Assembly (NCBI GenBank): GCA_018266105.1
Contig: JAFEBA010000013.1
Coordinates: 18,354-82,353, forward strand
Reading direction: 5' to 3'
Source: a bacterium
Lineage (GTDB): Bacteria; Vulcanimicrobiota; Xenobia; Xenobiales; JADMJV01
DNA length: 64,000 bases
Below are positions 8,559 to 15,867 of this stretch, piece by piece. Position 1 is the first letter of the stretch, and each line of letters begins with the position of its first letter. Position numbers and translations under genes: made by a program. The notes under the pieces are model-generated. The model saw nothing but the letters and a program-made list of their open reading frames with translations. It had not been told where the DNA came from and did no database searches.

Positions 8559-9276
8559 CCAGGTTGTCTTGAGCGCGTCGGGCCAGGTCGGGGCGTTCCT
8601 CCCCTTGAAAACCCTGTTCCGCCCGCGCCAGCCACTGGTGGGCTTCGGCTGGCCTGTCCAGATGAGAGGCGGTGATACCCAGGAAGTAGGCGATTGTCGC
8701 TCGTCCAGAACGTCCCCAAAGCTGTTGCAGCACGGCCTCCAGCTCGGCCCACTGGCGGTGTTCGAGATAATCCAGGGCCAGAGCTTCAGCCATGGCCGGC
8801 CAGCGCTCGTCTTCGGCCGAAACCAACTGGATGAATTCGTTACAGGTCGCACGGATTTGAGGCCGCTTTAGTTTTTGCTGGACCCCGGCCAGGCCGAAAA
8901 GCGAGGCCACCAGCGCTGGATGCTGCACTGAAACCCCTCGCCAGCCGTCGGCCGCCAGCTGGTAGTATTTGTGGGCGGCCTCCAACTGATTCCGAAATTC
9001 GTAGGAAACTCCCAGATCATAATGTGCCTTATGCAATTCGGCCTCTTTCAGAGAAGGCAAGGCCGAGCGGATTTCCCACTCCGCCTGAAGTTCCTGACCC
9101 AGACAGAGGAGCAGCAGACCCCTGGTCAGTCGAACCTGAGGATGGTCGGGCAAACCTTGAAGCAAGTCCAGGCCCTCGGCGAACCGGTCGTCCTGCCAGC
9201 AACGGTGAGCTTCGGCCAGTTGGAATTCAGCTTCCGGCAGGTCTTGCACAGGTGACCCCCCAGTTGAACGATGCAA
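8527..9276 (-). CDS. TPR-like helical repeat protein
   Basis: About 249 residues in degenerate tetratricopeptide-type helix pairs (for example AHYDLGVSYEFRNQLEAAHKYYQLAADGW and IAYFLGITASHLDRPAEAHQWLARAEQGF-like units). There is no signal peptide or membrane segment, so it is probably a cytoplasmic protein-protein scaffold. The start is uncertain: a TTG at 9276 or the GTG nine codons further in. The 3' end overlaps the kinase gene on the opposite strand by 32 bp. Confidence 0.72.
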   Translation of the reverse strand: MHRSTGGSPVQDLPEAEFQLAEAHRCWQDDRFAEGLDLLQGLPDHPQVRLTRGLLLLCLGQELQAEWEIRSALPSLKEAELHKAHYDLGVSYEFRNQLEAAHKYYQLAADGWRGVSVQHPALVASLFGLAGVQQKLKRPQIRATCNEFIQLVSAEDERWPAMAEALALDYLEHRQWAELEAVLQQLWGRSGRATIAYFLGITASHLDRPAEAHQWLARAEQGFQGEERPDLARRAQDNLAKLRIGQQSS

Positions 9277-9280
9277 ACAC

Positions 9281-9634
9281 TCAGGCCGTCTCGCTGATGA
9301 TGCTCCCCGCCTTGGCGATGGCGGCCCCTACCAGGGCTCCTCCCAGAACGGCCGAGGACGCTCCGCTGGCCACGGCCAGAGTGGCGGTGACCAGCCCGAA
9401 GGTCAATCCGGCGATGGCCGCCACCGCGGCGGCTGTGGTCGGATCGAGGTTGGGCTGCAGCTTGGGAGCCAGCAGAGCCGAGCCTCCGCAGAAGCTGATG
9501 ATCAGGGCGCCAAACTGAAGCCCGGCCGCCTCGGAGAAGGAAAAAGAGTGGAGACTAAACTGGAGATAGCCGGCCGCAATTGCGCCACCCAGGATTCCCC
9601 AAATAGCACCTCTCAAAGTCGGTAGCAAGTTCAT
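9281..9634 (-). CDS. Small Ala/Gly-rich integral membrane protein
   Basis: 117 residues with about three or four hydrophobic helices (~8-26, ~36-55, ~68-90, ~92-112), rich in Gly and Ala. ATG at 9634 has a good GGAGAG site 4-9 bases upstream. It lies 4 bp before the TPR gene and may be co-transcribed with it. Family not recognised. The Gly/Ala packing resembles the glycine-zipper proteins at 23-46 kb, but it has no Pro-rich leader and no shared promoter motif. Confidence 0.65.
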   Translation of the reverse strand: MNLLPTLRGAIWGILGGAIAAGYLQFSLHSFSFSEAAGLQFGALIISFCGGSALLAPKLQPNLDPTTAAAVAAIAGLTFGLVTATLAVASGASSAVLGGALVGAAIAKAGSIISETA

Positions 9635-9659
9635 CTCTCCAATTTCCTTGCTACAGTGT

Positions 9660-10070
9660 TCAGCTCCTTCGCTGTCGCCAGGCTTGCCACGAGGTCGGGG
9701 TGAGCTCGAGAAAGCCGGCCGGCGGTTGCCAAACCTGTGGTAGGTGCCGTAGGGCCCAGCTAGCCAGGCTCTGAAGGATCGGCAGGGTCTCGACTCCGGC
9801 CTGGGTCAGATGGTACTGATGCCGGGTTGGCCTGGTTTGATAGGGGCTGCGTGTGATCAATCCATTCTTTTCCAGGCGCTTGAGTCGTTGTGTCAGAATA
9901 CTGGCTCCGATGGCTTCGGGGGAGTCCAGGAAATCCTGAAAGCGCGATTTCCCCATAAACAGGTCTCGCAGAATCACCAGGGTCCAGTGATCCCCCAGAA
10001 TTTCCAGAGTCCGCGCAATGGGGCAGGCTGAATTCTGACTGTGGGTTTTCACGGTTCTCGAGTCTAACAT
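9660..10070 (-). CDS. HxlR-family winged-helix transcription regulator
   Basis: 136 residues with the HxlR hallmark CPIARTLEILGDHWTLVILRDLF, then GKSRFQDFLDSPEAIGASIL and a recognition helix region LTQRLKRLEKNGLI. C16 of the CPIA motif is the residue that senses electrophiles or disulfide stress in several family members. It is transcribed away from a GST gene, with a perfect palindrome between them. It most likely represses or activates the GST, and itself, in response to reactive compounds. Confidence 0.93.
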   Translation of the reverse strand: MLDSRTVKTHSQNSACPIARTLEILGDHWTLVILRDLFMGKSRFQDFLDSPEAIGASILTQRLKRLEKNGLITRSPYQTRPTRHQYHLTQAGVETLPILQSLASWALRHLPQVWQPPAGFLELTPTSWQAWRQRRS

Positions 10071-10085
10071 CGGTCTGCAGGATCT

Positions 10086-10108
10086 GTCACTTCTGTTTTT
10101 GAAGTGAC
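10086..10108. promoter_or_regulatory. Perfect inverted repeat between hxlR-type and GST genes, probable operator
   Basis: Arms GTCACTTC (10086-10093) and GAAGTGAC (10101-10108) are exact reverse complements separated by TGTTTTT. The site lies 15 bp upstream of the HxlR start and 34 bp upstream of the preferred GST start. A dimeric winged-helix regulator such as HxlR binds sites of this size. One possible GST start (GTG 10104) lies inside the right arm, which argues against that start. Confidence 0.75.
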
Positions 10109-10142
10109 TTCGCCTGAAATCATTGAAGGGGTCAATTTTAAC

Positions 10143-10769
10143 GTGAAGCTTTATGACTTACCACCCTCTCCCAACGCTCTGAAGGTCCGTCTGGTCTTGA
10201 ATTATTTGGGTCAGGACTTTGAACATGAGCTGGTAGACCTGGCCAAAGGCGGACACCTGGCCTCCGATTTTGTCGCCAGAAATCCCAATGCGAAAATGCC
10301 GGTGCTGGAAGATGATGACCTGGTCCTTTGGGAGTCCAACGCCATCATGTATTACCTGGCCGAGAAACATCAGTCCGATCTGATTCCTGTGGACCTCAAA
10401 CAACGTGCTCACCTGCATAAATGGATGGCCTGGGCCGTCGCCCACTGGACTCCCACGCTGGGCCCCTGGCTTTTCCACACCATGGCTCCCAGCTTCTTCC
10501 CCGGCTTTGTGCCGGACCCGGCTGTCATCGCCAAAGCCAAAGAGGATTTCGCGAAGTATGCGGCCGTGCTCAACCAGGAGCTGCAAGGCAAGGATTATTT
10601 GCTGGGTTCAAGCCTCAGTCTGGCCGATCTGGCCATCGCGCCTCTGCTGCAATATCAGCAACTCATGCAGATCGATCTCGCCCCTTATCCAGAGATTGGA
10701 CGGTGGATGAGCACCATTCGCAAGTTGCCGGTCTGGGACCAAACGATGGCGGTGCTGACTCCGGCCTGA
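10143..10769 (+). CDS. Glutathione S-transferase family protein
   Basis: About 208 residues from GTG 10143 (VKLYDLPPSPNALKVRLVL). This start fits the family N-terminus and follows a GAAGGGG run; an in-frame GTG at 10104 lies inside the operator palindrome. The thioredoxin-like N-domain shows the cis-Pro region KMPVLEDDDLVLWESNAIMYYLAE, with the ES pair that contacts glutathione. The helical C-domain has SLADLAIAPLL, the N-capping motif. It probably detoxifies electrophiles under control of the divergent HxlR gene. A clear terminator follows. Confidence 0.9.
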   Translation: MKLYDLPPSPNALKVRLVLNYLGQDFEHELVDLAKGGHLASDFVARNPNAKMPVLEDDDLVLWESNAIMYYLAEKHQSDLIPVDLKQRAHLHKWMAWAVAHWTPTLGPWLFHTMAPSFFPGFVPDPAVIAKAKEDFAKYAAVLNQELQGKDYLLGSSLSLADLAIAPLLQYQQLMQIDLAPYPEIGRWMSTIRKLPVWDQTMAVLTPA

Positions 10770-10780
10770 GCAGCCCACCA

Positions 10781-10811
10781 AAAAGGAGCCCGTCGAGACG
10801 GGCTCTTTTTT
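10781..10811 (+). terminator. Rho-independent terminator after the GST gene
   Basis: Stem GAGCCCG (10786-10792) pairs with CGGGCTC (10799-10805), with further possible pairing in the 6-base loop, followed by TTTTTT. An A-run precedes the stem, so it could also work in reverse. It separates the GST gene from the selenoprotein transcription unit. Confidence 0.88.
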
Positions 10812-10841
10812 GGGGATGCTCAGGCGGACTAGGGGGGTAGC

Positions 10842-10870
10842 TTGTGCAGCAGGATTGATTTGTGTATATT
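10842..10870 (+). promoter_or_regulatory. Sigma-70-type promoter for the selenoprotein operon
   Basis: TTGTGC (10842-10847), a 17-bp spacer and TATATT (10865-10870). It sits after the GST terminator and 32 bp before the GTG start at 10902, and is well placed to drive the selenoprotein, FAD oxidoreductase and DUF429 genes. Confidence 0.55.
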
Positions 10871-10901
10871 CTTTGTCACGACTTTGTAGGAGAATGAAGC
10901 T

Positions 10902-11426
10902 GTGAAATTGGTGGACCTGAGCCTGATGGATGATTCGGGTCAGTTTCAGGCTCTGGGTCGCTATCACCCGGCTCTATTTGTCTGGCTGCGACATTTTGGC
11001 TGAATCTTCTGCCGTGAGGAAGCGGTCCGGTTCGGATCGTTGGATCGCCCGCCGGGCCTACAACTCGTCTTGATCGGTCAGGGTCGAATCGAGCAAGCGC
11101 GAGACTTTCGTTCGCGGCACCTCGAGAATCTCGAGGCGGTTCTTCTCTGCGATCCAGAGCTTCGCAGCTATGCCGCTCTGGGTTGGGGCGGAGGCTGGTG
11201 GAGCCTGTTTCATCCCGCCGTCGTGGGCTGGGCTCTCATGGCCCTGGTCGAGGGTTTTCGGCAGGGGTCGGTGCAGGGCCGTCCTTTCCAAAATGGAGGG
11301 GTGGTGCTGACCGATTCTGACGGCACGATCCTTTACCGCTATGGCTCCCGTCGCCCGGGAGATCGCCCTAGGGGGAGGCAATGGGAGTTGCTGAAATCTG
11401 AGTTGGTCAGGCGGCTTGATTCATGA
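10902..11426 (+). CDS. Peroxiredoxin-like (AhpC-TSA_2 type) selenoprotein with in-frame TGA as Sec34
   Basis: Reading through the TGA at 11001-11003 gives one 173-residue protein from GTG 10902, which has AGGAG 9 bases upstream. The context is LRHFG-U-IFCREEA. Relatives of the thioredoxin-fold AhpC/TSA_2 (Prx-like 2) family carry RHFGCxFCRE here, so Sec replaces the first Cys of the CxxC redox pair (UxxC). The rest continues with normal family features: a strand LQLVLIGQGRIEQARDF, LLCDPELRSYAALGW, and a C-terminal GGVVLTDSDGTILYRYGSR. A hairpin at 11022-11040 fits a bacterial SECIS element. ATGA overlap with the next gene shows selection on the whole frame. The alternative is a nonsense-mutated pseudogene; selA, selB and selC are not in this window. 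Confidence 0.82.
11022..11040 (+). promoter_or_regulatory. Candidate bacterial SECIS hairpin downstream of the TGA/Sec codon
   Basis: GCGGUCC (11022-11028) pairs with GGAUCGU (11034-11040) through seven pairs, two of them G-U, around a five-base loop GGUUC. The stem starts 18 nt after the UGA, inside the distance bacterial SelB-dependent elements use, and the loop carries G and U as in the fdhF element. It is also coding sequence. Confidence 0.65.
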
Positions 11427-12394
11427 ATGGTCGAATTTGCATTATCGGCGCGGGGCTGAGCGGAGTGGTCCTGGCTCGAGAGCTGCAGGAGCAAGGCTGC
11501 GAAGTTGAGCTCTTGGAGAAGTCAAGGGGGCCGGGCGGCCGATTGTCGACGCGCCGTCAGGAGCTTTACCAGTTTGACCACGGGGCCCAATTTTTTACCG
11601 CGCGTTCCCGAGACTTTCGCGAGTTCATATCACCCCAGCTGGCCAGTGGACACCTGGCGGAGTGGTCGCCGCGGTTGGCCGGACTGGGCGGGAAGAAACC
11701 TTTCAAGCGGAGCTGGTTCGAACCCCACTATGTGGCTGTCCCTGGCATGAACGCCTGGGTTAAAGGGCTGGCTGCCGGCTTGAGGGTCCACAGTGAATGG
11801 ACGGTTGCTTCGCTTGAGCGTGAGAACGCCGCCTGGCGGGTTCACTCCTCCTCAGGCCAAAGCCGGGGCCCCTACGACCTGGTCTGTTCCACCGCGCCCG
11901 CTGAGCAATGTTCGACTCTAATGCCCTGGCTGTCGGCTGAGCTTGAGCCAGTACGGATGTTGCCCTGTTATGCCTGGATGCTGGGCTTTGGCCAGGCTCA
12001 AGGAGTCCACTGGCAGGCTGCCGAGGTTGTCGATTCTCCCATTCGCTGGATGAGTTGGGGAAATTCACGTCCGGGTCGCCCCCAGCATCCGACCCTGCTG
12101 GTGCATTCTTCCAATCAGTGGGCACTGGACCACTTCCTAGAGAGTTCGGAAGAAGTGGAGGCAAGGCTGAGCGAGGCTTTGATGGCCCTGACGGCAATCG
12201 ATTCTCGGAGTGCAGAGGTTCGCTCCTTACATCGTTGGCGCTATGCCACCACGCTGCGGGACCTGGGTCGTAGCTTTCTATTCGAGCCTTCCCTGGGACT
12301 GGCCGCTTGTGGTGATTGGTGTCTGCAGGGCCGGGTTGAAGGGGCCTTTCTCAGTGCCCGTCGGCTGGCTGAGGCCATCTCAAATCTATCTTGA
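11423..12394 (+). CDS. FAD-dependent oxidoreductase, renalase/amine-oxidase-like
   Basis: 323 residues beginning with a dinucleotide-binding GxGxxG (IIGAGLSGVVLAREL), an acidic ribose-binding end of the second strand (VELLEKSRGPGGRLSTRR) and FDHGAQFF, the arrangement found in renalase-like NAD(P)/FAD proteins. The C-terminal AACGDWCLQGRVEGAFLSAR resembles the second FAD-contacting motif. It overlaps the selenoprotein gene by ATGA and the DUF429 gene by TTGA. Pairing with a thiol/selenol redox protein suggests an oxidation-repair or reduced-nicotinamide role, but the substrate is unknown. Confidence 0.85.
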   Translation: MNGRICIIGAGLSGVVLARELQEQGCEVELLEKSRGPGGRLSTRRQELYQFDHGAQFFTARSRDFREFISPQLASGHLAEWSPRLAGLGGKKPFKRSWFEPHYVAVPGMNAWVKGLAAGLRVHSEWTVASLERENAAWRVHSSSGQSRGPYDLVCSTAPAEQCSTLMPWLSAELEPVRMLPCYAWMLGFGQAQGVHWQAAEVVDSPIRWMSWGNSRPGRPQHPTLLVHSSNQWALDHFLESSEEVEARLSEALMALTAIDSRSAEVRSLHRWRYATTLRDLGRSFLFEPSLGLAACGDWCLQGRVEGAFLSARRLAEAISNLS

Positions 12395-13008
12395 CGGCAG
12401 GTGTCGACGGCTGTCGGGGGGGCTGGGTGGTGGCTCTGGATCAGCCTCTGAGATTCGTCATTTGTGCGACCTGGAGTGAGGTTGCGGAGTGTACTCAGGA
12501 CTGTTCTCGGGTGGCTGTAGACATGCCCATCGGGTTGCCCGCCGTGGGGCAAAAGCGCGAGTGTGATCGGTTGGCCCGGCTTGGACTGGGGTCGCGTCGG
12601 AACAGTGTGTTCTCGGCGCCGGCCCGGGAATATCTGCAGGCCCGGGATTTTGCTCAGGTGCGGGGAATGTCTTTGCAGAGTTTTTATCTCCTGCCCAAGA
12701 TCAGGCAACTGGATGATTGGATCAACCCCAGACTTCAGGAACGGGTCTGGGAGGCTCATCCCGAGCTGATCTTTGCCAGGCTGGCCGGTGCTCCCCTGGC
12801 GGATTCCAAGAAGACGCCGGCCGGTCGAAGGCGTCGTCTGGAGTTACTGGGTGGCTGCGATTTGCCTGCCCGGCCCAAGGGCACCCTGGCCAGCCTGGAC
12901 GATCTACTGGATGCCATCGCACTACTCCGTTGCGCGGCTGAACCGGCTCGGTGTTTGGGCGGCGACCAGCGGGACGATCGTGGGCTTCTGATGCAGATCC
13001 ATTACTGA
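12391..13008 (+). CDS. DUF429 family protein
   Basis: 205 residues from a TTG start overlapping the previous stop. The N-terminal GVDGCRGGWVVA and later VAVDMPIGLP are the conserved DUF429 motifs of an RNase H-like fold with acidic residues (D5, D43 region). EAHPELIFARLAG and the C-terminal DDLLDAIALLRCA also match the family layout. The function is not established. It ends an operon led by the selenoprotein. Its stop overlaps the convergent gene by 7 bp. Confidence 0.85.
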   Translation: MTAGVDGCRGGWVVALDQPLRFVICATWSEVAECTQDCSRVAVDMPIGLPAVGQKRECDRLARLGLGSRRNSVFSAPAREYLQARDFAQVRGMSLQSFYLLPKIRQLDDWINPRLQERVWEAHPELIFARLAGAPLADSKKTPAGRRRRLELLGGCDLPARPKGTLASLDDLLDAIALLRCAAEPARCLGGDQRDDRGLLMQIHY

Positions 13009-13685
13009 CCCATCCAGCTCGCCAGACGTCGCCCTTCCCAGGTCGTCTGCAGCAGGTTATCGGCGATCAGCAGGAGTTCAAGTTCCAGCAGCCGATCCAC
13101 AGCCGTTTTGAGCTGAAAGTAGTGGCATAGGGGCAAGAGTTGCAGGGAAAGCTCGCCCAGACCCTTGGGTGAAGTTAAGGCCTGGAGAACGGCTGCTTCC
13201 AGCGGTCCGATTTGGGCGCGAAGCTGGCTCAGGGGCCTCGGGGTCAGGGGCGGAAGTTGCAGACACTCTGCCCTTCGAGTCTGATTATGGTGGCTCAGCC
13301 ATTCCTCAGCGATTTCAACGGCCTGGTCTGCGTGTTCCCAACGCCGCTTCAAGCACCAGCAGGACCCCGGACGAAAGTAGGTTTCACGATAGCGGTCGCA
13401 GCCGGGCACCCGCTGCTCCCCATTTTCGGCCTCGGTGGGTTCGGGTATCGGAGCTTCGGGGTCCAGATTCATTGCCAGCTCAAGCTGGCGATGCCAGTTG
13501 TTGACGGCGTGGCCCAGCCAGGTCGGACTCCAGCCCATCAGGTGCTGACGGACCAACCCGAGTTGTTCCAATTGGTGAAGCTCCATTTCCAGGTGACTCG
13601 AATCGCCTTGCTGGCAAAGGTGCTCCAGCGCCAGTTGAAGATGATTGGCTAGAACTTGCTTGTTGTGACCTGAGTAGAGACTCAT
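13002..13685 (-). CDS. Hypothetical protein with Cys cluster and winged-helix-like C-terminus
   Basis: 227 residues from ATG 13685 (MSLYSGHN). A longer in-frame start at 13772 is less likely because it would read through the divergent promoter region. A Cys-rich middle (CDRYRETYFRPGSCWCLKRR) could bind a metal. The C-terminal ~70 residues (GPLEAAVLQALTSPKGLGEL then VDRLLELELLLIAD) look like a winged helix. No recognised family. It shares a divergent intergenic region, with a near-palindrome, with the SDR gene, so a regulatory role is possible. Confidence 0.55.
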   Translation of the reverse strand: MSLYSGHNKQVLANHLQLALEHLCQQGDSSHLEMELHQLEQLGLVRQHLMGWSPTWLGHAVNNWHRQLELAMNLDPEAPIPEPTEAENGEQRVPGCDRYRETYFRPGSCWCLKRRWEHADQAVEIAEEWLSHHNQTRRAECLQLPPLTPRPLSQLRAQIGPLEAAVLQALTSPKGLGELSLQLLPLCHYFQLKTAVDRLLELELLLIADNLLQTTWEGRRLASWMGQ

Positions 13686-13717
13686 CCGACCCTTTCCAAA
13701 GTGTTCGCTTGACTGAA

Positions 13718-13737
13718 TTGTGTCAATAGTGATACAA
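13718..13737. promoter_or_regulatory. Near-perfect palindrome in the divergent 13685/13775 intergenic region
   Basis: TTGTGTCA (13718-13725) and TGATACAA (13730-13737) match as an inverted repeat in 7 of 8 positions around ATAG. A TTGACT hexamer lies just upstream at 13709. It is a candidate operator for the MerR-type regulator at 14608 or for the product of the 13002-13685 gene. Confidence 0.45.
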
Positions 13738-13774
13738 AAGCAGTACAAAATCAAGTCAAAACATGGAGGCATCC

Positions 13775-13861
13775 GTGACCGATCGAAACCAGCCGGTTCT
13801 TGCCCTGGGTCTGACCCTGATGATGGGGTTCCCCACCTACATTCCTAAGGACTCGCGCTAA
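13775..13861 (+). CDS. Short leader ORF coupled to the SDR gene (28 codons)
   Basis: GTG 13775 has an ideal GGAGG site 5 bases upstream (13765-13769). The frame ends in TAA at 13859-13861, which shares its last A with the SDR start (TAATG). The product is a 28-residue hydrophobic-centred peptide, VTDRNQPVLALGLTLMMGFP and eight more residues. The arrangement suggests a leader that couples translation of the SDR, or a small membrane peptide. It is too short to judge by codon use, so it is tentative. Confidence 0.4.
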   Translation: MTDRNQPVLALGLTLMMGFPTYIPKDSR

Positions 13862-14577
13862 TGTACCTTGTTATCGGAGGTTCTCGGGGAATTGGCGCGG
13901 CCCTTGCCGCCAAGCTACGGGAGCGAGGCGAACGCGTTGTGATCGCCGCCCGCGGGATCGACGATTTGCAAGCCTGCGCTCAGGAACTTGGGTGTGAGTG
14001 GGAGGCCTGCGATGCTCGCAGTTTCGAGGATGTCGACAAACTTGTGGGCGGCTATCCTGAGCTGAGCGGTGTGGCCTGTTGCGCGGGCGGGATCCTGCTG
14101 AAGCCGGCCCACCTCACCAGCGAGCCAGAGCTGGTCCAGATGTGGGAGCAGAATCTAAAGTCGGCCTTCGCGGTGGTCAGGTCGGCTGGCAAGAGGTTGC
14201 GGTCCGCTTCCGTGGTGCTCTTCTCCAGTGCCGCAGCCCGGATTGGTTTACCCAATCACGAGGCGGTCGCGGCTTGCAAAAGCGCGGTAGAAGGGCTCGT
14301 GCGCTCCGCATCGGCCACCTATTGCTCACGAGGATTGCGTTTTAACGCCGTCGCCCCAGGACTGGTCAGGACCTCTCTGAGCGCCCAGTTGATCAGTCGG
14401 CCGGCCGCCCTTGAGGCCAGTGCTGCCATGCATCCTCTGGGTCGAATCGGCGAGGCCGGCGAAGTGGCGGAGCTGGCCCGCTGGCTCCTTTCACCTGAGT
14501 CAAGCTGGGTCACGGGACAGATTTTTGCCTGTGACGGCGGCCTGTCCAGTTTGAAGACGCGAGTCGGAGGCTCTTAA
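13861..14577 (+). CDS. Short-chain dehydrogenase/reductase lacking the catalytic Tyr
   Basis: 238 residues with the Rossmann motif GGSRGIG (residues 6-12), CCAGG in the NNAG position, and the structural Asn in NLKSAF. The catalytic Ser lies in VLFSSAAA and the closing DGGLS is standard. The YxxxK motif reads VAACK: Lys is kept and Tyr is replaced by Val, within the phrase NHEAVAACKSAVEGL. An SDR subgroup with 'H-E-A-x-A-A-x-K' is, as I recall, known, so this may be a subfamily trait, perhaps with altered chemistry. It starts on the TAATG overlap with a short leader ORF. Confidence 0.85.
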   Translation: MYLVIGGSRGIGAALAAKLRERGERVVIAARGIDDLQACAQELGCEWEACDARSFEDVDKLVGGYPELSGVACCAGGILLKPAHLTSEPELVQMWEQNLKSAFAVVRSAGKRLRSASVVLFSSAAARIGLPNHEAVAACKSAVEGLVRSASATYCSRGLRFNAVAPGLVRTSLSAQLISRPAALEASAAMHPLGRIGEAGEVAELARWLLSPESSWVTGQIFACDGGLSSLKTRVGGS

Positions 14578-14607
14578 GGTTTTGTCGCGAAAGCGTACGC
14601 ACAGGCT

Positions 14608-15867
14608 ATGAGTACCAGCTTAAAGAACGGCCATTATCGCGCCAAGACCCTGGCTGCCGCGGCAGGCATTTCCACCAACCTCTTGCGTGCTTGGGAACGC
14701 CGCTACGATCTCTTCGAACCGGAGCGGCGGGCCAGCGGCCACCGTCTCTACACCGAGAAAGACCTGCAGGTGATTCGGCGAATCCGAGAGCTGGTCGACT
14801 CTGGACTGTCAATTGGAGAAGTGGCGGCGCTTGGGCGGACTGCCTTGCTGGAGCAACCTCAGCCGGTCTTCGCGCCTGGTCCGGGTGTGCTTGAGCTGGC
14901 CACCCTGGATGAGCAACGCCAGCAGTCGATCGCGGAACTGGCTCCTCGGGACCTTCTGCCGCAGCGGGCCACCCGCTACGCGGGCGAGAACCTGGGCGTC
15001 TCCCTGCGCCTTCTGCACTCCTCGGACCTGGCTCTGGTTTACCGTCTCTACCGAACGCTGAAGGGCCTGTACGAGATCTGGATTTACATGGAACAGCGCC
15101 TGGCCCGTCCGATTTTGTTGGGCCGCCTGGGTGTTCTATTCGAGAAAGGCTTCGAGGCCGAACTGAAGCTCTTAGGGGCTGCCACCGGCCCACAGGAACC
15201 CGGGTTGCGCAACGCCCTGGAAGACACTCGAGGCGGCGCCCTGAGCGTGATCCTGGACTACTGCCGAGGGCGTGAGCTGGAGCAACTGAACTCGACCGAC
15301 CTGAATGTTTTGCTGACCCTGGCTCGAGATCACGCAAAGATGATGCGGAACGCTTTTTACGATTTGGATGATCCACTGCGCGAGGCGGACGAGACCCTCA
15401 AAGCCCACTCGCTCCGACCGGTGCTACAGAAGCTGCAGGCTTTTTATGCCGGTCGAGCTGAGTTTCGGGCCGGAAGCAACTACCAGGGTCCCATAAGCAG
15501 TCGTTGTCTGGAGACCTCAGCTTTAGATCGGATCACCTACGGCTTTTTGGCTCGCGCGATTGGCTCGGCGGGCTGCAGCGCAGGACTTTGGGTCGTGCAA
15601 ATCAACGAGCATCTCTGCCGCTGGGCTTTCGAGTGTTCGGTGGACCGATTCAGTCCTTTTGAGCCGCATGAACTGCCTGTGTTGGCGGTGGCTCAGGCCA
15701 TGGGTGTGAGTCCCGAAGAAGCCATCTCCTACGCTTATCTTGGCTCCGCTCGTCGAGCGGGCAGGCTGTGGGCCTGGTTTCACTGGCCGGTTTATCATCC
15801 TCCCAAGGACGTGCCCCACTGTCTCTGCGAGCCTCTGGGAGGCGCCCATTCACATCACCTTAAATAG
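14608..15867 (+). CDS. MerR-family regulator with a large uncharacterised C-terminal domain
   Basis: 419 residues. A MerR winged helix occupies residues ~9-78 (YRAKTLAAAAGISTNLLRAWERRYDLFEPERRASGHRLY-type layout, here in several segments, ending at the Y-T-x-x-D-L turn). Long helical sequence follows, with no B12-binding DxHxxG motif visible. The C-terminal half contains three Cys between 540 and 620 bases before the end and a HWPVYHPPKDVPHC tail. MerR proteins twist promoters with long spacers on ligand binding; the ligand here is unknown. It lies 30 bp after the SDR gene. Its end overlaps the convergent gene by 18 bp. Confidence 0.8.
   Translation: MSTSLKNGHYRAKTLAAAAGISTNLLRAWERRYDLFEPERRASGHRLYTEKDLQVIRRIRELVDSGLSIGEVAALGRTALLEQPQPVFAPGPGVLELATLDEQRQQSIAELAPRDLLPQRATRYAGENLGVSLRLLHSSDLALVYRLYRTLKGLYEIWIYMEQRLARPILLGRLGVLFEKGFEAELKLLGAATGPQEPGLRNALEDTRGGALSVILDYCRGRELEQLNSTDLNVLLTLARDHAKMMRNAFYDLDDPLREADETLKAHSLRPVLQKLQAFYAGRAEFRAGSNYQGPISSRCLETSALDRITYGFLARAIGSAGCSAGLWVVQINEHLCRWAFECSVDRFSPFEPHELPVLAVAQAMGVSPEEAISYAYLGSARRAGRLWAWFHWPVYHPPKDVPHCLCEPLGGAHSHHLK

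Noticed and set aside
10104..10142. Longer GST start at GTG 10104
   Set aside because: It lies within the right arm of the operator palindrome, and the extra 13 residues do not match the GST N-terminus. GTG 10143 fits better.
11040..11426. Separate 128-residue ORF starting at TTG 11040
   Set aside because: It lacks the thioredoxin-fold N-terminus and a ribosome site; it is the C-terminal part of the selenoprotein read through TGA 11001.
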